A stretch of DNA of 62,052 nucleotides. It comes from Methanimicrococcus sp034006575. GTDB taxonomy: Archaea > Halobacteriota > Methanosarcinia > Methanosarcinales > Methanosarcinaceae. The first letter of the stretch is position 1. The number at the start of each line of letters is the position of its first letter. Positions 26,978-35,485 of this stretch are shown piece after piece. Below the pieces are notes generated by a model. The model was not told the origin of the DNA. It ran no database searches and saw only the letters and a list, made by a program, of their open reading frames with translations. The stretch covers positions 1-62,052 of the forward strand of contig JAVESN010000002.1 of the NCBI GenBank assembly GCA_034006575.1, read 5' to 3'. A program made the translations under genes and the position numbers.

Positions 26978-28222
26978 ATGAAAGTAAATCAAATATCAAA
27001 CCAAAACGCAAACCAAGCGGCAAACCAAAACGCAATACAAACAGAAAGCCAAGCCGTAAACCAAGCGGAAAGCCAAAAAGCAAACCAAGCGGAAAGCCAA
27101 AAAGCAAACCTAGCAACAAGCCAAAAAGCAAACCAAGCAACAAGCCAAGCCGTAAACCAAGTGGAAAGCCAAGCAGAAAAACGAATAATAAAAAACAAAA
27201 CGAATTTTGTTTTTGTCTCTGAAATTCGTTTATGGTCAAATTGCCCGAAACAGTTTTTTTTTAAATATTCGGAAGAAACGAAGGGAAAACAAAGTTCCTT
27301 TTTCAATGAAAACCGATTAGCCCTGTTTGAAAACAGGATCATGAAAGAAATATGTTTGGAGATTCCGGATATCGTTTTGGATTATTTAGAGAAAAGGAAT
27401 GAAAAAGAAAAAACGATACTTTTTTTCGATTTAAATGAACAAAAAAACATTAAATCGGATATAATGAAGTTGGCGCTTGACATCGGAAGAGAACGGGAAT
27501 CGGAAGACGGTAGAGAACGAGAATCGGAAGACGGAAAAGAACGGGAATCGGAAGACGGAAGAGAACGAGAATCGGAAGACGGAAGAGAACGGGAATCGGA
27601 AGACGGAAGAGAAGGGGAGTCGGAGGACGGGAAAGAAACAACAATAAATCTGAAAAACGAAACGGAATCAGATGGGTTGTCAGAATGGTTAAAGAGGAAT
27701 CAAATGGAAAAGAAGATGGACAGGTTGATTCAAAACGTATTTAAAAATATAACATCCGAAGACGCCGTTCTTTTTGAAATTCTTTCTTCGCCCGTTTTTG
27801 TTGAAAAAACGTTTTGGGATTTAAAAATCGATTTGGCCGGAACGCCGGCAAAAGTGATTGAAACGGGGGAGAAATGGTCTCCTTACATGATAAGAATTTC
27901 AACGCCGCCCGATAACGGCGTTTGGGAGGCCGACCGCTTGGCGGCAACCGCGTATTTAATGTTGCTTGAAGGGAGTTTTGGAAAAACATCCGTTTCCGAT
28001 AAAGCCGTCGTTGATTATTTGGGGGATTATCGACGTGTTCAGATTCGGCCTCAGGACCGACAAAAAATATATCGGATAATTCGAAAAATCAAAAAAATCA
28101 AAGAAGGAGAAATGCCGAGAGAAAAAAATATTCGATTATGCAAGAAATGCGCCTATCAAGACAAATGTTATGTCAAAGCGAAAAGTATTTTTTCAATCCT
28201 GTTTGGGAAAGAACGAATTTAA
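26978..28222 (+). CDS. Cas4/Dna2-like PD-(D/E)XK protein with low-complexity insertions
   Basis: 414 residues. Residues 1-70 are a degenerate Gln/Asn/Ala/Ser repeat (units like SQKANQAE). The Cas4-like domain starts at about 77 (FVSEIRLWSNCPKQFFFKY). All four cluster cysteines of Cas4-type nucleases are present: C89 and the trio C388, C391, C397. The nuclease core reads LAGTPAKVIE ... SPYMIRIST ... WEADRLAATAYLMLLE. Where active Cas4 has D and ExK, this has A and M-x-R, so nuclease activity looks lost or altered. A second expansion (RERESEDG, 24-bp units) sits at about 170-215. No cas genes or CRISPR are near. The ATG is uncertain, since the repeat DNA is open in two frames. Confidence 0.78.
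   Translation: MKVNQISNQNANQAANQNAIQTESQAVNQAESQKANQAESQKANLATSQKANQATSQAVNQVESQAEKRIIKNKTNFVFVSEIRLWSNCPKQFFFKYSEETKGKQSSFFNENRLALFENRIMKEICLEIPDIVLDYLEKRNEKEKTILFFDLNEQKNIKSDIMKLALDIGRERESEDGRERESEDGKERESEDGRERESEDGRERESEDGREGESEDGKETTINLKNETESDGLSEWLKRNQMEKKMDRLIQNVFKNITSEDAVLFEILSSPVFVEKTFWDLKIDLAGTPAKVIETGEKWSPYMIRISTPPDNGVWEADRLAATAYLMLLEGSFGKTSVSDKAVVDYLGDYRRVQIRPQDRQKIYRIIRKIKKIKEGEMPREKNIRLCKKCAYQDKCYVKAKSIFSILFGKERI
26986..27185 (+). repeat. Degenerate repeats at the 5' end of the Cas4-like gene
   Basis: The DNA cycles through AAACCAAGCGGAAAGCC-type words. One frame (ATG 26978) gives the Gln/Asn repeat joined to the Cas4-like domain. The +1 frame (ATG 26950) gives a Lys/Pro/Ser repeat that ends at 27222. 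Confidence 0.75.
27481..27640 (+). repeat. 24-bp in-frame repeats (RERESEDG)
   Basis: Six copies of a 24-bp unit built on AGAACGGGAATCGGAAGACG encode the charged octapeptide RERESEDG inside the Cas4-like gene. Confidence 0.88.
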
Positions 28223-28250
28223 ATAAAATAAACCATTTTTAAGAGACAAC

Positions 28251-29261
28251 ATGGAAATCGGAAAAATTCCCCACGACCTTTTGCAAAAACTTGTTTTTCA
28301 AAAACTGAAGAATTCGGATGAAAAGGTTGAAATATGGCCGGGTATCGGAGAAGATTGTTCAATTCTCAACATCGGAGAACAATTCTTTGTTTTATCGTGC
28401 GACCCGATAACGGGAACGGCAAAAGAAATCGGGAAGCTTGCCGTATACGTCTCATGCAATGACATCGCGTCTTGCGGCGTCCCCCCGAAATGGATATTGA
28501 CAACGATAATGTTGCCGCCGAATTCAAAAGAAGAAGATTTGGACGTGATTATGGCGGATATGACCAAAACAGCGGCCTCTTTAAACGTCAGCATAATCGG
28601 CGGACACACAGAGGTGACGGATGCCGTCAATCGCGTGATCATTCACGCAACAGCAATCGGCGTGTCAACAAAAGAGAAAGTGATTTGTTCATCGGGCGCC
28701 TTGCCAAACGACAAAGTCATTTTAACAAAAACCGTTGCGCCGGAAGGAACGGCCATCATCGCTTTTGAAAAAGAAGAAGAGTTGAACCAAAGATTCGGGG
28801 AGGATTTCGTAAAAGAAGCGCAATCCTTAATGTCTCAAATCAGCGTGATTGAGGAAGGAATCGTTGCGGGGAATTTTGGAAACGAAATCGTCCACTCAAT
28901 GCATGATGTCACCGAAGGCGGCCTTTACGGCGCTCTTTGGGAAATTGCCGAAGCCTCGAATACGGGCGTTATCGTTTATGAAGACAAGATTCCGATAACG
29001 AATGAAACGAAAAAAATTTGCGAATATTTCAATTTGAATCCGTTTCGTTTGATTGCCAGCGGAAATATGCTCATGACAACGTCGGATCCGAAATCCGTGT
29101 TAGAAAAATTGGCCGAAAAGAATATACCGGCCGCCGTTATCGGCGAAATCGCAGAGAATCCGCAAAAACGTTTGATTTATAAAAACGAAGCGCAAGAAGT
29201 GGAAACGATGAGTGTTTTGCGTGCCCCGAAATCGGATGAATTGTATAAACTGCCGAAATAA
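28251..29261 (+). CDS. AIR-synthase/HypE-fold ATP-binding protein
   Basis: A 336-residue protein of the PurM/HypE/ThiL/SelD superfamily. It shows the N-terminal GIGEDCSIL motif, the AVYVSCNDIASCGVPPKW segment, the glycine-rich IIGGHTEVTDAV and the later MHDVTEGGLYGALWEIA, all typical of the ATP-grasping HypE-like branch. HypE ends in a reactive cysteine (PRxC); this protein ends YKLPK, so it is not a hydrogenase-maturation HypE. The archaeal AIR-synthase-related family to which it belongs has no agreed function. It starts 28 bp after the Cas4-like gene and may be co-transcribed with it. Confidence 0.83.
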   Translation: MEIGKIPHDLLQKLVFQKLKNSDEKVEIWPGIGEDCSILNIGEQFFVLSCDPITGTAKEIGKLAVYVSCNDIASCGVPPKWILTTIMLPPNSKEEDLDVIMADMTKTAASLNVSIIGGHTEVTDAVNRVIIHATAIGVSTKEKVICSSGALPNDKVILTKTVAPEGTAIIAFEKEEELNQRFGEDFVKEAQSLMSQISVIEEGIVAGNFGNEIVHSMHDVTEGGLYGALWEIAEASNTGVIVYEDKIPITNETKKICEYFNLNPFRLIASGNMLMTTSDPKSVLEKLAEKNIPAAVIGEIAENPQKRLIYKNEAQEVETMSVLRAPKSDELYKLPK

Positions 29262-29582
29262 ATGATAATGATCGTTATAATTTTTAAAATTTGTTATAAG
29301 TTTTTATAATTAGTATAAATTTTTATGAATTTTGATAAAAAGTTATATTTTATATAAATTGTCGAACTATATATGATATTTTATGTTCATATATAACATA
29401 TATGATATTTTATGATTAGACATCATATATATATTTTTGCAAGTTTTATAGTTTTTATAATTTTTTGTATTTAGATTAATGAGAAAACGGTCTCTTCGCC
29501 TTTATTTTTAAAAAAACAAGGCGGATTCAATTTAAACTCTTTTTAGAAATGGTTTTTAATAATATGAAAGCGTCTCAAATTC
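29262..29582. promoter_or_regulatory. AT-rich gap with duplicated TATATGATATTTTATG
   Basis: A 321-bp spacer, about 85% A/T. TATATGATATTTTATG occurs twice (about 29371-29386 and 29400-29415), next to a further ATCATATATATA. These could be promoter or binding elements for the downstream gene. No gene is seen. Confidence 0.5.
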
Positions 29583-31145
29583 ATGGTTAAACCTGTTTTT
29601 TTAGGAAAATTAGTATTGCATTGGTGCCCTGCTTGCAATGTGCCGGTTTTGGATAAAAAATGCGCCTGCGGCAATCCGGCAACGTTTGTAAACGTCACGC
29701 CGCCTGCGGATATCCGTCCGGCGTTTCCGTATGATATTGACAGAATCAATGACGTTTCAAGACAGCAATTCGGAAAAAAACTGATTGCGGACGGAGAAAT
29801 CGCCGTTTATAACAAAGCGCCGTATGATGACCGGATGGAAGAAATCATTTGCGGCGGCGAGATTATCGGAACAATTCGCTTTGAAATCGACAAGATCAAA
29901 TGGGTCCTTTTGCCGAGGCTTTCGGGAGCGCGCCGCATTTTTAATAAAGAAGGAAAAGAAAAAGATCCCGATATCGAACAAAATTTGAAAAATTGGGTGA
30001 TGATTCATGAAAGTGCGATTCCGTTCGTTGCCGAAGGCTCCAGCGTTTTGGTTCCGGGAATTTTAAAGACGGCGCCGAATATCAAACGCGAAGACGAAGT
30101 TGTCGTTGTCACGCCCGATTTTGAAGTCGTCGCCGCCGGTCGAGCCAAAATGTCATCGGAAGAAATAAAAACATCCGAACGCGGAAAAGCGATTAAGATT
30201 CGGTGGAATCAAAAAAATGAAACGACTCGAAATGAAGCGGCCGAAATAATTCCAAAAGACAATGAAAAGGCAAAGGAAATGCCGCCGCGCGAAATTTGGA
30301 AAAAAGTGATTGACGCCAATCGCCATGTGATTGATAAATTTGAAGCCGACAGCGTTTTATTTATGCAAAATGCCGCAAAAAACATGAATAAAAAATTAAC
30401 CTGCTCCTACTCGGGCGGCAAAGACAGTTTGGTCACGCTTCACTTAACGGAAACCGCATTTGGAAAAAATTCCGGGAATGAAAAAGAGTACGATATTATT
30501 TTTTCCGACACCGGATTGGAATTTAAAGAAACGCTTGACAATGTGAAAGAAATTGTGGAGATTTATAATAAACCGCTCAAAGAAGCCGGCGCCGGAAATA
30601 CGTTTTGGGAAGAATATGAAATATACGGTCCGCCCAGCGTGGACAACCGCTGGTGCACGCAATCTTGCAAATTGCAGCCGATTACAACCGTTATTGAAAC
30701 GAATTATTCAAAAGAAGACGGGTGTCTGACTTTTATCGGGCAGCGCCAATACGAATCCAAAGCGCGCGCCAAAAGCCAAAGGATTTGGAAAAGCCCTTCC
30801 GTGAGCGGACAAATCGGAACGGCGCCGATTCAGGAATGGACGGCAATGCATGTTTGGCTTTACATTTTTGATAAGGATTTGCATTACAATCCGTTATACG
30901 AAAAGGGATTTGATCGAATCGGCTGTTGGCTCTGCCCGGCCGCGTCTTTGGCGGATTTTGAGAATTTAAAGATTACGCATCCCGAATCAATGGAGATGTG
31001 GGAAGAAAAATTGGTTCAAGCCGGCGTTGAAAAAGAAATTGAAAACCCGGAGTTGTGGGTCAAATACGGTTTATGGCGATATGCCGAACTCCCGCCGGCC
31101 ATGAAAAAATTAGCCGACGAGAAAGGCGTTAGATATAAGAAATAA
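29583..31145 (+). CDS. PAPS-reductase-family (PP-loop) protein with PUA and zinc-ribbon domains
   Basis: 520 residues. It opens with a zinc ribbon (CPACNVPVLDKKCACG) that leads into a PUA-type RNA-binding region (about 130-205; PFVAEGSSVLVPGI, DEVVVVTPDFEVVAAGRA). The PP-loop ATP-pyrophosphatase domain begins at TCSYSGGKDSLVTLHL (about 277-292). Later cysteines (WCTQSCK; GCWLCPAASL) resemble the iron-sulfur ligands of PAPS/APS reductases. The domain mix with PUA suggests a thiolation or sulfur-transfer enzyme acting on RNA rather than, or as well as, sulfate reduction. The precise reaction is unknown. It is long for a PAPS reductase (about 230) owing to these fusions. Confidence 0.85.
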   Translation: MVKPVFLGKLVLHWCPACNVPVLDKKCACGNPATFVNVTPPADIRPAFPYDIDRINDVSRQQFGKKLIADGEIAVYNKAPYDDRMEEIICGGEIIGTIRFEIDKIKWVLLPRLSGARRIFNKEGKEKDPDIEQNLKNWVMIHESAIPFVAEGSSVLVPGILKTAPNIKREDEVVVVTPDFEVVAAGRAKMSSEEIKTSERGKAIKIRWNQKNETTRNEAAEIIPKDNEKAKEMPPREIWKKVIDANRHVIDKFEADSVLFMQNAAKNMNKKLTCSYSGGKDSLVTLHLTETAFGKNSGNEKEYDIIFSDTGLEFKETLDNVKEIVEIYNKPLKEAGAGNTFWEEYEIYGPPSVDNRWCTQSCKLQPITTVIETNYSKEDGCLTFIGQRQYESKARAKSQRIWKSPSVSGQIGTAPIQEWTAMHVWLYIFDKDLHYNPLYEKGFDRIGCWLCPAASLADFENLKITHPESMEMWEEKLVQAGVEKEIENPELWVKYGLWRYAELPPAMKKLADEKGVRYKK

Positions 31146-31197
31146 CGAAATTAAAAAACGAACGGAGGAGTCCGATTTATAAACGGGATAGATAACC

Positions 31198-31205
31198 TTA
31201 TAAAT
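31198..31205 (+). promoter_or_regulatory. TATA box of the SRP RNA gene
   Basis: TTATAAAT lies about 25 bp upstream of the predicted 5' end of the 7S RNA. A second TATA-like TTTATAAAC is at 31177-31185. Confidence 0.6.
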
Positions 31206-31227
31206 CATCCTGTGCTTATGATAATTC

Positions 31228-31541
31228 GGTAGGCTAGTCAGGGCAGCTAGGCGTCGCTTGTAACCCGAAATCGCCGATACGCGGGTGACGAAGCTTTTGG
31301 TCAGATGCGTCAGACTTTATGCAAGTCCGAAATTTTGACGTTGATGCCTCGTCCTGCTGGGAATGTGGTGATTGCCGAGACAAAAGGAGTTTTGGTTCGG
31401 CTTTCTTAGTCGTGGGAACCGGTCCAGGCCCGGAAGGGAGCAGACTTACTGCGGACAACAGTCGCTTGCAGGGTTGCGGGGCGGAGGAGGAGTTTTGGAG
31501 ACTGCATACGGAATGTGCAACGAGCCGAATGCGCGCCTACC
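31228..31541 (+). ncRNA. SRP 7S RNA
   Basis: The RNA component of the signal recognition particle, about 314 nt. The ends pair (GGTAGG at 31228-31233 with CCTACC at 31536-31541). The 5' Alu domain shows the conserved GGCTAGTCAGGGCAGCTAGG. The helix-8 SRP54-binding signature is clear: GTCCAGGCCCGGAAGGGAGC followed by AGACTTACTGCGGACAACAG. A T-rich tract (CTTTTCTTTT) follows the 3' end and a TATA box lies about 25 bp upstream. The exact ends are inferred from pairing. Confidence 0.92.
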
Positions 31542-31647
31542 TTTTCTTTTAACAAAGAAATCAAGGCTTCAAAAATATCATTCATCGGACGGTAAACGTT
31601 AAATATCTCCCTTTCGTTTATGGGAAAAGCAAAACGAATGTCGTTTT

Positions 31648-31732
31648 GACGAGATAGCCTAGCTCGGTAGGGCGTAGGATTGCTAATCCTATGTTGCTTT
31701 GCAACTCGGGGGTTCAAATCCCCCTCTCGTCG
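31648..31732 (+). tRNA. tRNA-Ser (GCU)
   Basis: The 85-nt cloverleaf has acceptor GACGAGA/TCTCGTC and discriminator G73, as expected for serine. The anticodon stem is TAGGA/TCCTA with loop TTGCTAA (anticodon GCT at 31682-31684). A long class II variable arm (TGTTGCTTTGCAAC) and a T-arm with GGGGGTTCAAATCCCCC are present. CCA is not encoded. A T6 run follows, a likely terminator. It reads AGC/AGU codons. No intron is seen. Confidence 0.96.
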
Positions 31733-31741
31733 CTTTTTTGT

Positions 31742-32415
31742 TTTTCGATATCACATAAAAATGTCTCATATTTTTATTTAAAACCCGTTTCTCATTTTAT
31801 TTGAAATTCGTCTCTCATTTAATTTGAAAAACGTTTTACATATCACATTTTTATTTGAAAACCCCCACAAAACACGCCTTCCGATTTTCAATTTAAAACA
31901 ACGACAAACGTTTGAAAAATCAAAAACTTCGGGCGGGCCAAAACAGATTAAAATCGTTGACAGGCATTGACTTCATTTTTGAAAAAACGACGGTGTTTTC
32001 ACGGATAGATGCGGCATTTTTTTAATGAGTCTGCCGTTTGTATTTTGACCCGTGTTTAAAAATTGAGTTTTGGTTTTTGTTTGCCGTTTTTATTTTAGAT
32101 TATGTTTGCGGATTATATTTTTATTTTTTATCCTCCGCCTTTTTTATACAAACGGTTATAATTCGAGTAATATGAATGATTTGTAATTTGATTTACGTTA
32201 AAGGATTATAATTTGGTTTACATTAACGGATTATAATTTGATTTACGTTAACGGATCACAATTTGGTTTATGTTTCTTTGATTTTTATTTGCCGTTTATT
32301 TTTGAATTTGAAATTATAATCAAAATTGTATTTGCTTTTTTTCAAGTCGAAAATAAGATTGAAACAAAATCGAGTTCTTTTTTATTATATAGAAAGAAGG
32401 CATTATTGAAAAACT
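31742..32415. other. 674-bp AT-rich gap without a gene
   Basis: It is mostly T-rich DNA. The first 120 bp repeat variants of AAAACCCGTTTCTCATTTTATT / AATTCGTCTCTCATTTAATT. Four 25-bp repeats lie at 32181-32275. I see no coding frame or RNA gene. Confidence 0.5.
32181..32275. repeat. Four tandem 25-bp repeats
   Basis: Units begin near 32181, 32206, 32231 and 32256, with consensus TTATAATTTGRTTTACRTTA followed by ACGGA. They lie about 140-230 bp upstream of the acidic protein gene. Confidence 0.85.
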
Positions 32416-33111
32416 ATGGAAATTGAAGAAACATTCTCCTCTTTAAACGAAATTCAAACCGTTTTTGAAAAAGACAAAATGACTTGGCGTATTTCAATCG
32501 ATGATGAAGAAGATGAAAGAGAAAAGGAAGAAATCAAAGATAAACGAAGAAAAGAAAACAAAAAAAAATGTGAAACAAAAAAAATAAAGATAGAAAGCTT
32601 AAAGAGTGTTTCCTTTTCAACCGACGCCGATAAGGAAGAAATTGAAAAGTGGGAACAAGAACTCCCGGATATTGAAGAGAATGGGAATGAAAATGAGAAC
32701 GGCGAAACGGGTGAGAGCGGCGAAGCGGATGAGAGCGGACGGGAAAATGAAATAACCGGATTTGACGAAGGAAATATCCTTGAGGATGAAAAAATAAAAA
32801 TTGAAAATGCCGCAATCGTTTATTTTGATCTTTTCAAAAACAAAAGATATGTCAAAACGCTTATTTTTCAAAAAGAAGAAGACGGAGAAAAAGAAGAAGA
32901 ACAAAAAGAAGAGCAAGAAGAACAAAAAGAAGAACAAGAAGAACAAAAAGAAGAGCAAGAAGAAGAACAAAAAGAAGAGCAAGAAGAAGAACAAAAAGAA
33001 GAGCAAGAAGAAGAACAAAAAGAAGAACAAGAAAAAGAGCAAAAGGAAGAAAAAATAAAAAATGAAAAGAGATATCGTTTAATTGGTTTTTGTGAAGCGC
33101 CGATGCATTAA
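32416..33111 (+). CDS. Acidic low-complexity protein of unknown function
   Basis: 231 residues, very rich in Glu, Lys and Gln. I do not recognise a family. A non-repetitive start (METIEETFSS-like; EKDKMTWRISIDDEED) and a short ordered part at about 133-150 (AAIVYFDLFKNKRYVKTLIF) are followed by an expanded KEEQEE repeat (about 160-210). It ends with KRYRLIGFCEAPMH. The two ordered pieces could form one small domain split by the repeat. It lies upstream of tbp. There is no clear ribosome site. It is probably a real gene because the start and end are non-repetitive and in the same frame. Confidence 0.5.
   Translation: MEIEETFSSLNEIQTVFEKDKMTWRISIDDEEDEREKEEIKDKRRKENKKKCETKKIKIESLKSVSFSTDADKEEIEKWEQELPDIEENGNENENGETGESGEADESGRENEITGFDEGNILEDEKIKIENAAIVYFDLFKNKRYVKTLIFQKEEDGEKEEEQKEEQEEQKEEQEEQKEEQEEEQKEEQEEEQKEEQEEEQKEEQEKEQKEEKIKNEKRYRLIGFCEAPMH
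32876..33050 (+). repeat. GAA-rich in-frame repeats (KEEQEE)
   Basis: Repeated AAAGAAGAGCAAGAAGAA-type units encode Lys-Glu-Glu-Gln-Glu-Glu. The same DNA is open in other frames as Asn/Lys or Phe/Leu repeats, which are artefacts. Confidence 0.85.
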
Positions 33112-33197
33112 AAACAATAATAAAAACGGATTGAGAAGGAAAAAACGAAACGATTTCATTTTACTTGTTTTAAAAAAGAAGAAAATCGAACTTTATT

Positions 33198-33216
33198 ATA
33201 AATAGTATATATACCC
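33198..33216 (+). promoter_or_regulatory. TATA-rich promoter region of tbp
   Basis: The stretch TATAAATAGTATATATACC has overlapping TATA motifs about 160 bp upstream of the TBP start. Further TATA-like words follow at about 33340-33360. Autoregulation by TBP is possible but not shown. Confidence 0.4.
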
Positions 33217-33376
33217 TTTATATATATGAGAAACGTTTAAGAATATCCGCATTGATTCAAGAAAAATGAATTCTGGAATTGACGAACAATAAATATAAAA
33301 CGATATTTACAAAAGAATTAAAGTAATAAAAATTACAAAATATATAAGAATTATATAAATATGGGTGGTCTTAATT

Positions 33377-33928
33377 ATGAGTGATGCAAACCTTAAAATT
33401 GAAAACGTTGTCGCTTCCACAAAGTTGGCGGAAGAATTTGATTTGAATTTAATTGTTGAAAAGTTTCAAACCGCCGAATACAATAAACAAAAATTCCCGG
33501 GGCTCGTTTACAGAGTTTCCGATCCGAAAGCCGCTTTTCTTGTTTTCACATCCGGCAAGGTCGTTTGTACCGGCGCGAAAAACGTGGCCGACGTCCACAC
33601 CGTCATCGGCAATATGGCAAAGAAATTAAATGAAATCGGCATTCAAACCATTGAAAAGCCGGACATCGCCGTTCAAAATATCGTGGCTTCCGCCGACTTA
33701 AAAGCCGTTTTAAACTTAAACGCGATTGCCATCGGCCTGGGTCTTGAAAATATCGAATATGAGCCCGAACAATTCCCCGGCCTTGTTTACAGAATCAGCG
33801 ACCCGAAAGTCGTCGTCTTGATTTTCAGTTCCGGAAAATTAGTCGTCACCGGCGGAAAAACGCCCGAAGATTGCGCCCGCGGCGTTGAAGTCGTTCGGGA
33901 ACAATTGGACAACATGGGCCTTTTGTAA
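33377..33928 (+). CDS. tbp: TATA-box-binding protein
   Basis: 183 residues, the archaeal general transcription factor that binds TATA boxes and recruits TFB. It shows the diagnostic two-fold repeat: QKFPGLVYRVSDPKAAFLVF with SGKVVCTGAK in the first half, and EQFPGLVYRISDPKVVVLIF with SGKLVVTGGK in the second. The longest frame begins at GTG 33365, but ATG 33377 (MSDANLKIENVVAS) matches the family and has GGGTGGT upstream. The preceding spacer has strong TATA-like DNA (TATAAATAGTATATATACC near 33198-33216). Confidence 0.96.
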   Translation: MSDANLKIENVVASTKLAEEFDLNLIVEKFQTAEYNKQKFPGLVYRVSDPKAAFLVFTSGKVVCTGAKNVADVHTVIGNMAKKLNEIGIQTIEKPDIAVQNIVASADLKAVLNLNAIAIGLGLENIEYEPEQFPGLVYRISDPKVVVLIFSSGKLVVTGGKTPEDCARGVEVVREQLDNMGLL

Positions 33929-34105
33929 TCCTTAAAAACTATCGGAAAAAGAGAAATCTTTTCTCCGACCTATTTTATTTTAAAAAAATTGGAATATTTA
34001 ATATTTACATTCTTTTATGTTTGATTCAAATTTGAATAAAAATCAATTAAAAACCCTGTTTAAAAATAGATCATGCAAACGCGTGAAAAATAAAATGTGA
34101 TTTTT

Positions 34106-35074
34106 ATGGCGGAAGAAAAAAAAATAATCTTTGATAAAAACGACGTTTGTATTTTTATTCCGGTTCTCAACGAAGAAGGCGCAATCAAAAACGTTATCGA
34201 AGAATTTAAAAACATCGGCTACAACAATATTTTAGTCTATGACGGGAACAGCAAAGACAAAACAAGAGAAATCGCGGCTGCCGCCGGCGCGCAAGTGGTG
34301 ATTCAAAGCGGGAAAGGAAAAGGCCAAGCCATGATTCAGGCCTTTGGCGCCATTCCGGAAAAATACATCGTCATGATTGACGGCGACGGAACGGAGCTCC
34401 CCGAAGAAATTGAAACCCTTTTATATCCGGTTTTGGAAGGAAAAGCCGACCATGTCGCAGGAAATCGAATTGCCGGAAGAACAAAAGGCGCGTTTACCGC
34501 TTTAAATCTTCTCGGGAATCGAATGATTAATTGGTTTTTCCGTCGCGCTTTTCATTCAAACTTAAGAGATATTTTAACCGGCTACCGCGCTTTTACACGG
34601 GAATCCATTCAAGCTTTGGATTTAAAACAACAAGGTTTTGTCATTGAAACCGAATTAACCGTCGAATGTTTGATGAAAGAACAAAAAATAATGGAAGTTC
34701 CGATTACCTACCTCCCGCGCCCGGAAAAAGTGGAAACGAAACTTCATCCGATTCGCGACGGATACCGAATCGGCCGGGCCGTTTACAAATATTCCCGATA
34801 TTATAATCCGCTGTTTTTCTTCGGAATTTGGAGCGGACTTTTGTTTGCAATCGCCGCGGTATTAATCGGAATCCACCCGGTCGTAATGAACTGGCACGGA
34901 CACACGTCCATGTTCGGAACCGCCGTCTTTTTCTTTACGGGAACAGCCGTCCTCTTATTGATTGCTGGATTTGTCGCGGACATCAACGCGACCCTTCACA
35001 GAAAAACACTTCAAACTTTGAAAAAAGTTCAAAAGGCGCAAAAAGAACAAGAAACGGAATACGATCAATTCTGA
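34106..35074 (+). CDS. Family 2 glycosyltransferase, AglJ/dolichyl-phosphate hexosyltransferase-like
   Basis: 322 residues. The GT-A domain (about 10-230) has IPVLNEEGAIKNVIEEF, DGNSKDKTREIAA and the metal-binding DGDGTELPEE. Two C-terminal membrane helices (about 235-255 and 275-297) anchor it in the membrane. The layout is that of archaeal AglJ-type enzymes, which load the first sugar onto dolichol phosphate for N-glycosylation, or of dolichol-phosphate mannose synthases; sequence alone does not separate them. The longest frame starts at GTG 34097, and ATG 34106 (MAEEKKI) is preferred. No other agl genes are in the window. Confidence 0.82.
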   Translation: MAEEKKIIFDKNDVCIFIPVLNEEGAIKNVIEEFKNIGYNNILVYDGNSKDKTREIAAAAGAQVVIQSGKGKGQAMIQAFGAIPEKYIVMIDGDGTELPEEIETLLYPVLEGKADHVAGNRIAGRTKGAFTALNLLGNRMINWFFRRAFHSNLRDILTGYRAFTRESIQALDLKQQGFVIETELTVECLMKEQKIMEVPITYLPRPEKVETKLHPIRDGYRIGRAVYKYSRYYNPLFFFGIWSGLLFAIAAVLIGIHPVVMNWHGHTSMFGTAVFFFTGTAVLLLIAGFVADINATLHRKTLQTLKKVQKAQKEQETEYDQF

Positions 35075-35485
35075 CCTTTTTCTTATTTTAACTTTTTATT
35101 TTAATTTTATTTTTTAATTTTCGATTGACATAGATAAAAATTGTCAAATGAAAAACGCAACAGTTTCCATTTTAATTCTTTCAAAATTTAAAAGGCGTTT
35201 TCGCTGTTTGGCGCGGCGTTTTTTTGCGAAGTCATTGCTGCCGTTTTTTGATATTTTCATTTGCAATTTAATCAGCGCTTTTAATTTACGGTTTGTTCTG
35301 CATTTTTGGTTTGCAACTTGGTCGGCATTTAAATTTGCCGTTTGCTTTTTCTTTTTTAAAAATGAACGGATTTGAAAATAAAAATTAAAGAGCGAGGGGA
35401 GAGGATTTAAAAATCCCCTCCAATGAGGAATTCGTTTTTCGAAATCGAATCAATTTATTCAAAATAATCGATTCGTTTTTTAAAT
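35075..35485. other. 411-bp gap between convergent genes
   Basis: It is low-complexity T-rich DNA. A short plus-strand frame at 35148-35375 gives a Phe/Leu-rich string without family features. A hairpin (35399-35420) probably marks transcript ends. Confidence 0.45.
35399..35420. terminator. Hairpin between convergent glycosyltransferase and thiC
   Basis: GAGAGGATTT-AA-AAATCCCCTC forms a 10-bp stem with one mismatch. It could terminate either transcript. Confidence 0.5.

Noticed and set aside
26978..28222. CRISPR-associated Cas4 as part of an adaptation module
   Set aside because: No cas genes or repeats are nearby and the nuclease residues look altered.
28251..29261. Hydrogenase maturation factor HypE
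   Set aside because: The C-terminal PRxC cysteine that carries the carbamoyl/cyano group is missing and no hyp genes are nearby.
35148..35375. 75-residue plus-strand gene after the glycosyltransferase
   Set aside because: Phe/Leu-rich composition without signals; probably spacer DNA.
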